Below are positions 59,360 through 64,000 of a DNA stretch of 64,000 bases, in pieces (the first letter of the stretch is position 1; the number at the start of each line of letters is the position of its first letter). Made by a program: the position numbers and the translations under genes. The notes below the pieces were generated by a model that was not told the DNA's origin, did not search any database, and saw only the letters and a program-made list of their open reading frames with translations. This DNA comes from Parasponia andersonii (Eukaryota; Streptophyta; Magnoliopsida; Rosales; Cannabaceae). The stretch covers positions 553,751 through 617,750 of the forward strand of contig JXTB01000027.1 in NCBI GenBank assembly GCA_002914805.1. Direction: 5' to 3'.

Positions 59360-59749
59360 ATTTCCAAATTGTATGGTTTGAAATGATTTGGAGAAACCAA
59401 ACTGAACCACACTTACCCTTGCGGCGCGATGAGATTGGATTTTTGTAGTTTGCAATCGGACAATGGATATCGGAAATGTATTCCACAAATTTGGCCAATT
59501 GGAATTAATGTCTATATTGCTTCCATTTTGCTCTTTTGTAAGACTAAAATCAGTCTTTCATTTTTTTTTCAATAAAAAATACATCCTGTAAGATGTAAAA
59601 CTTATAAATCAAAAGTAACATATGTAAAATAATTATCTAAAATTTATTCAAGATACATTGCGGTGGATTATAGGTGTTTTGTGGGGAATTCCACAATTGG
59701 GAAACAAAACTCTTCCCTAATCTTAGGAAGATAATAAGTGGATGTAATT
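59360..59749. other. Short spacer between two retrotransposons
   Basis: AT-rich DNA between the minus-facing Tat LTR and the start of the Tekay-type LTR. No gene or repeat recognised. Confidence 0.5.
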
Positions 59750-61343
59750 TGTAAAAACCCAAATTTTGAGAGGGTAGTTTGGACATTTTATCAATTTTTC
59801 GGATATAATATTAGGGGGATTAATTTGCAAAAGTTTTGTGCAGAAGGACTAAATTATAATTTTTGGAGGACAGAATTGATAGAGATTTGGAATTTTGGGG
59901 ACTTATGTACAATTTTTGAGAAATTGCACAGCCCCATGTATTCCCACTCACGTGGGTATCCTTTTCCTCTCTCTCTCTCTCTCTCTTCTCTCCTCGACGT
60001 TCTCTTTCTCTCTCGGATCCTCTCTGCCCGTCGACGTCAGACTGCCGCAGGAGCTGCCGCCGCCGTCGTCTGCCCGCGCAACCGACCAGCGAAGCCTCCC
60101 CGTGCGACGCCGAAGCCGTGCCGCCCGTCCCTTGTCCCCGCTGTCGCCTATAATGCCAGAAAAGCTCCAGAAGACCAATTCGGATTTTTGGCCGCCGGCG
60201 ACGATTCCCACCTTCGTTCGACCTCCAACTGGTCCAGTTGGATTCGTCTCGTCATAAGGATTATCAATGTATATATATCTTACCCCCATTTTGCCCAGAT
60301 TGAAAGTTACAATTTTTGGATATTTTGAGTTTAAGTTTGACTTTTTGATCCGGCTGTTGGGTTGTGTTTTTGTTGTCATTTTTGGAATGTACTCGGAAAA
60401 TGTAGAAGTTTGATATATATATATATTGCCTATGTTTGGTGACCGGCATAGAAATCGAGATCGGATAGTCGAGATTTACCTCAATTTGCATATCACAAGC
60501 CCGATGTGGGCCCGGACTCGAATTGAACAAATTATATGTCTAACCTAACTATCTTAAGTACTAGGAATTCAGTGAAGAGGTCCGTTTATGGAATTGAAGC
60601 TCCGTTGAGAAGTTAGTTTTTCGCAAGAGGATGATCGAGAGCTTGGAATTGGTTCCCGACCCTTCGGGCGATCTTTAATGACACATTGAGGATTTGATAG
60701 CGTGGTATCACTATTCGAGCAAGGTAGAGACTCAACTACCCCTGTTTTACATCGTTTTTGAATAAAACTTATTTTCTGCAACATATGAGAACAAATGTGA
60801 TTTTTGGTTTTCTTGAACATCTGTGATGGGAATTGATTGTGTGATGTATACATATTGTATTACTCTGAGAATTTTCTGAGTGTAGGTTATTTTAGGTATA
60901 TTAAAAATAAGGCCGTTATACTGCCCGTTTTTCTATAAAGCCTAGTTTGTTGATTTTATCGAAAAATCCGAGCATAATTATTTTCACACTTCGGTTCTGT
61001 ATTGCACGTATCATAGGATCATATATGAGCACCGTGTTAGTATCGTGGGTTTATAGTGTGGCACTGCATGCTCCACCATTGGTGTAGAGTCTGTAAACCT
61101 GCGTGGGATTTTGTTACTTCTGATTATCTCCCCATTTGATAGGTGGAGGCAATTCGATTGCCCCTCCAGGTTTAGTAGGCGACACACGGGTGTCCCCTCC
61201 AGGTATGGGCTTAGGTGTCAGGCAGGCTGTTAGGCATACTTAGTGCCATCATTCTGGGTTTCCATAGATGAGAGGATGAGAGCTCATGGGTATGGGTTGA
61301 TTTGTGTCATATGTATATGAATTGAATGGTTTTGATTATACTG

Positions 61344-61381
<38 letters not shown>

Positions 61382-61957
61382 ATTTCCGGTTTGGATTATA
61401 TATATATGTATATTTTGGACTAAACTAACCATGTAGGAATTCTCCATCTCTAAAATGTTTTCGACTGGGTAATTGTTTTTTCTACTGGGCATTTTATGCT
61501 CACCCCCTACCTTCTTCCTCAGGTGGTGTCCAGTGCGACCTTGGTGATCAAGAGGAGTAAGAGGTCATCTTGACTGTAGTTGGTTATCTTGGTAATGCTT
61601 GGAGTGTGATGTCATGGTGTTTTGATTTTCTGGGTTTTGTGTTAGCATTGAACCAAGATTACTACATTCTATTTTGTCTGAGAACTTGTGTATGCCATTC
61701 TAGGATTTGAGTTTCATTGTGAATGATGATGATACTTGGATTTATATTTGATTTCGTGTTTTTAAATAATTATTCGATCTTTGTTCAATGGTGTATACGA
61801 ACTGTGGGAGTGGTTCACGGGATGAAACTTTAATTATTTTATTTAAATTGACCGTTTAATAAAACTAGAACTTTTGACTCTTTTCAAATAAATCAAGAAA
61901 TTTCCCATCTTTGTGAAATTCCCCTTCTGCCACTGGCCCGGGTTTTGAGTCATGACA
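59750..61957 (+). repeat. 5' LTR of the Tekay/Del-type element
   Basis: Begins TGTAAAAACCC and ends GAGTCATGACA, nine bases before the primer-binding site. Inside are a (CT)n-rich and GC-rich block (59960-60250), GGAGGGG-like repeats with GAGAGGATGAGAGCTCATG (61268-61290), and a (TA)n run at about 61346-61379. The open frame at 59738-60328 is a chance frame over the GC-rich leader. Confidence 0.8.
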
Positions 61958-61965
61958 AAAATTTT

Positions 61966-61977
61966 TGGTATCAGAGC
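61966..61977 (+). promoter_or_regulatory. Primer-binding site (initiator Met tRNA)
   Basis: TGGTATCAGAGC is the reverse complement of the 3' end of plant initiator methionine tRNA, the usual minus-strand primer for copia and many gypsy elements. It sits just inside the 5' LTR. Confidence 0.95.
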
Positions 61978-62091
61978 TTTGAGTTTAACAACTCAGATGT
62001 ATCACCATTAAACTAGATTGAAGTTGATTTTATGACAAGCATTTATCATTATCGCATTAACAGTTTGACATATTATTTCAGACTTGTAACG

Positions 62092-63310
62092 ATGCCTCCT
62101 AGAAGAGTTCTGAGGCACCAACCGGGTACCGAACCTCCTCGTCTGGATTTCACTCATTTGATCGAGGCAATACAGCAGGCATTCATCCAGATGAGCAATC
62201 CAGACTATCAGCCTCCAACTCCGAGGGAACGTCAGATGGTTTAGGCGGATCATCTCCAGCAGTTCATGCATCTCCAGCCAGGGCAGTTTGATAGTAGACT
62301 AGAAGCTCTTACAGCAATTGCTTAGTTACGTGAGATGGAGAGGCACTTTCGGGCCCTTAGTACTCCGGTTGAGTTCTGGGCTATTTGCTGTTATCCGTTT
62401 GACAGAGAATGCCATTCGTTGGTGGGAAACAGTGGAACGGATGCAAGATGTAGTGGGCTTGACTTGGGAAGACTTTAAGCGGATTTTCAAGGCCCAGTAT
62501 ACCAATGAGGATCAATAGGATGAAGTTGTGAACCGGTTTGAGACGTTAATTCAAGGAAACAGAACGGTGAATGAGTACCTGATAGAGTTCACTGAGTTGG
62601 CAAATATTGCTCTTGGACTGGGTACGAGTGAGAAGTACCGAGTTGCCAAGTTTAGGAGTCATCTGAATCGGAATATTTTCAATAGGATTGATACTCAGAC
62701 TTTCCATACTCTTCCTAAGATTGGAGTGGCTGCCCAGCGGATAGAGGCCATCGAAGAAGGATTAGATTCCAGGAGAAACCAGTGGAGAGGTAATGACAGA
62801 AAAGCCACCAGAAGGAACCAGGGGTAGTGGTCAGCCCAGGGTACTCCGAACAGTAGGAGCTCGAACAGTAAGAGCTCGAACAGTAGTGGTTCTTTAGGAG
62901 GTGGCAGAGGCAGTCCGTATGGAGGATGTTTTGTTTGTGGCCAGCAAGGTCATCGGAAGAATGAGTGTCCCAACCGTCTGCAAAAATCTCCTTTTTCTCA
63001 AGGAGGACTGCAGAAGAGCCAGTCCGGTTCTGTTTCTTATCAGAACACTCAAGTAAGTCCGCAACACTTCATAGGCTTTTGCTTCCCCTCAGCCTTATCA
63101 GCATCAATATTGCCCTCAAGGTTTTACTCAGAGTTTTCCAACTCCTCAGGCCTCAGAGAATCAGGGTGGATGCGGATATGGCAGTAGTGGTCCAGGATCT
63201 AGCAGTAGCCGTCCTAGTCAGAGGAGAGACAATAAAGGGAAAGAGAAGGTGACTGGCCAAGCCTATGCTTTTACTAGGGCAGACGACACTCAAGATCACA
63301 CTGACTGAGG
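62092..63310 (+). pseudogene. gag fossil (Tekay/Del type)
   Basis: Starts MPPRRVLRHQPGTE at 62092. The capsid core is visible as AIRWWETVERMQDVVGLTWEDF (62410-62475, quoted in part) and FETLIQGNRTVNEYLIEFTELA (from 62540, in part). A zinc knuckle CFVCGQQGHRKNECPN lies near 62930-62975. A Gln/Pro/Ser-rich tail follows. Fossil, broken. Confidence 0.85.
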
Positions 63311-64000
63311 TATTGCTGAGGGTATGATCATTCTTTCACACTCTTGGACACATGTTTTATTTGATACTGGTGCATCCCATTCATTCATATCCTTGTTGTT
63401 TGCTCAACTGTTGGGGGTTGGAATTTTCTGATTTAGATTATGTATTGACGTTGGGTACATTTTTGGGAGGAGTAGCCGTTGTGTCTAGTGTGTGTAAGTC
63501 TTGTCAGGTTGTGGTTGGTGATAGGAAGCTTCTTGCTGATTTGATTATGTTGCCGATGGGACAGTATGAGGTGATACTCAATATGGATTGGTTGTCGAAG
63601 TATCGAGCCGTTGTAGAATGTCATAAGAAGTAGGTGACTCTTTTTCCTGGTGATGGGTAGCCTATTGTCTATCAGGCTAGGATTAGTCCGTTGAAGCCTA
63701 GTCCTGTTTTGAAAGCATGCATAGGTGGAAGGAAGAAACTCGAGTGTTATCGGAACTTATTTTCCATGGATGGCAAGGTGAGGATAGACGATCAAGACCC
63801 ATGGATTTCGGTGGTGTGTGAGTATTCGGAGCTGTTTTCTGAAGACTTATCGGGGTTACCACCAAATAGGGAGATCGAGTTCCATATTGAACTAGTTCCT
63901 AGAGCTCAGCCAGTTTCTATTCTAGCCTATCGCATGGCATCTACTGAGATGGAAGAATTGAGAGAACAGTTGGATGATCTGCTTTCCAAGGACTTTATTC
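63311..64000 (+). pseudogene. pol fossil: protease and start of reverse transcriptase
   Basis: Protease with VLFDTGASHSFIS-type signature near 63350-63390 and a VILNMDWL motif near 63572-63596. The linker [17 protein letters not shown] and the reverse transcriptase N-terminus [16 protein letters not shown] then run to the window end (63830-64000). Fossil, broken; continues beyond the window. Confidence 0.8.

Larger units (their letters stand above)
59750..64000 (+). mobile_element. Ty3/gypsy Tekay/Del-type element, 5' part
   Basis: Plus strand: 5' LTR at about 59750-61957, a primer-binding site complementary to initiator Met tRNA (61966-61977), gag from 62092, protease near 63345 and the start of reverse transcriptase at the window edge. 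The LTR is long (about 2.2 kb) with a GC-rich, CT-rich leader block, as usual in this chromovirus clade. A related solo LTR in the opposite orientation is at 36640-39158. Broken: the coding part in view has roughly half a dozen breaks. The 3' LTR is outside the window, so age cannot be estimated. Confidence 0.85.

Noticed and set aside
59738-60328. 196-codon plus frame and its overlapping partners
   Set aside because: Chance frames over the CT- and GC-rich leader block of the Tekay-type LTR; no domain, and position inside an LTR.

Overview
The window is nuclear DNA of a flowering plant, almost certainly a eudicot. The base composition is AT-rich, the genes are broken by short GT-AG introns, (TA)n and (GA)n microsatellites are abundant, and the repeat content is typically plant: Ty1/copia, Ty3/gypsy Tekay/Del and Tat/Grande families, CACTA termini and several MITE families. 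The left half is gene-bearing with small DNA transposons. The right end (about 49.8-64 kb) is solid LTR-retrotransposon sequence. There is one 676-base assembly gap (52369-53044).

Layout. 1-2.6 kb: edge of a copia-type LTR, a tRNA-derived SINE and a long-inverted-repeat element. 3.3 kb: a one-exon gene for a secreted PIP-type signalling peptide (minus strand). 8.0-18.9 kb: a complete REV1 translesion polymerase gene (minus strand). I traced 23 exons with consistent phases, giving 1110 residues. 19.7-26.8 kb: gene-free, with MITEs, a CACTA-like end, a copia fossil and long-TIR elements. 28.6-30.0 kb: a five-exon bHLH transcription factor gene (minus strand, 273 residues). 34.0-34.4 kb: a two-exon LYR-motif (LYRM9-like) mitochondrial protein gene (minus strand, 82 residues). 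34.7-39.5 kb: a degenerate tandem array ending in a tRNA-like sequence, a solo Tekay-type LTR and a MITE. 40.2-40.9 kb: a solo Tat-type LTR. 41.5-43.1 kb: an intact single-exon gene of 536 codons that I cannot assign to a function. 44.6-47.9 kb: scattered exon-like pieces of an unrecognised, probably decayed gene. 48.2-49.7 kb: a CACTA-like end and a striking array of TGACGT-centred palindromic units. 49.8-59.4 kb: Tat/Grande-lineage parts arranged so that two closely similar LTRs face each other. 59.75-64 kb: the first part of a Tekay/Del-type element that runs off the window.

The host genes do not form a pathway: immune or development peptide signalling (PIP), DNA damage tolerance (REV1), transcription (bHLH), mitochondrial assembly (LYR) and one unknown protein. 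I found no clearly new biological system. The most unusual items are the inverted Tat/Grande arrangement, the TGACGT palindrome array, the head-to-head MITE pair, the long-TIR element with a duplicated arm, and the conserved-looking but unassigned single-exon gene.
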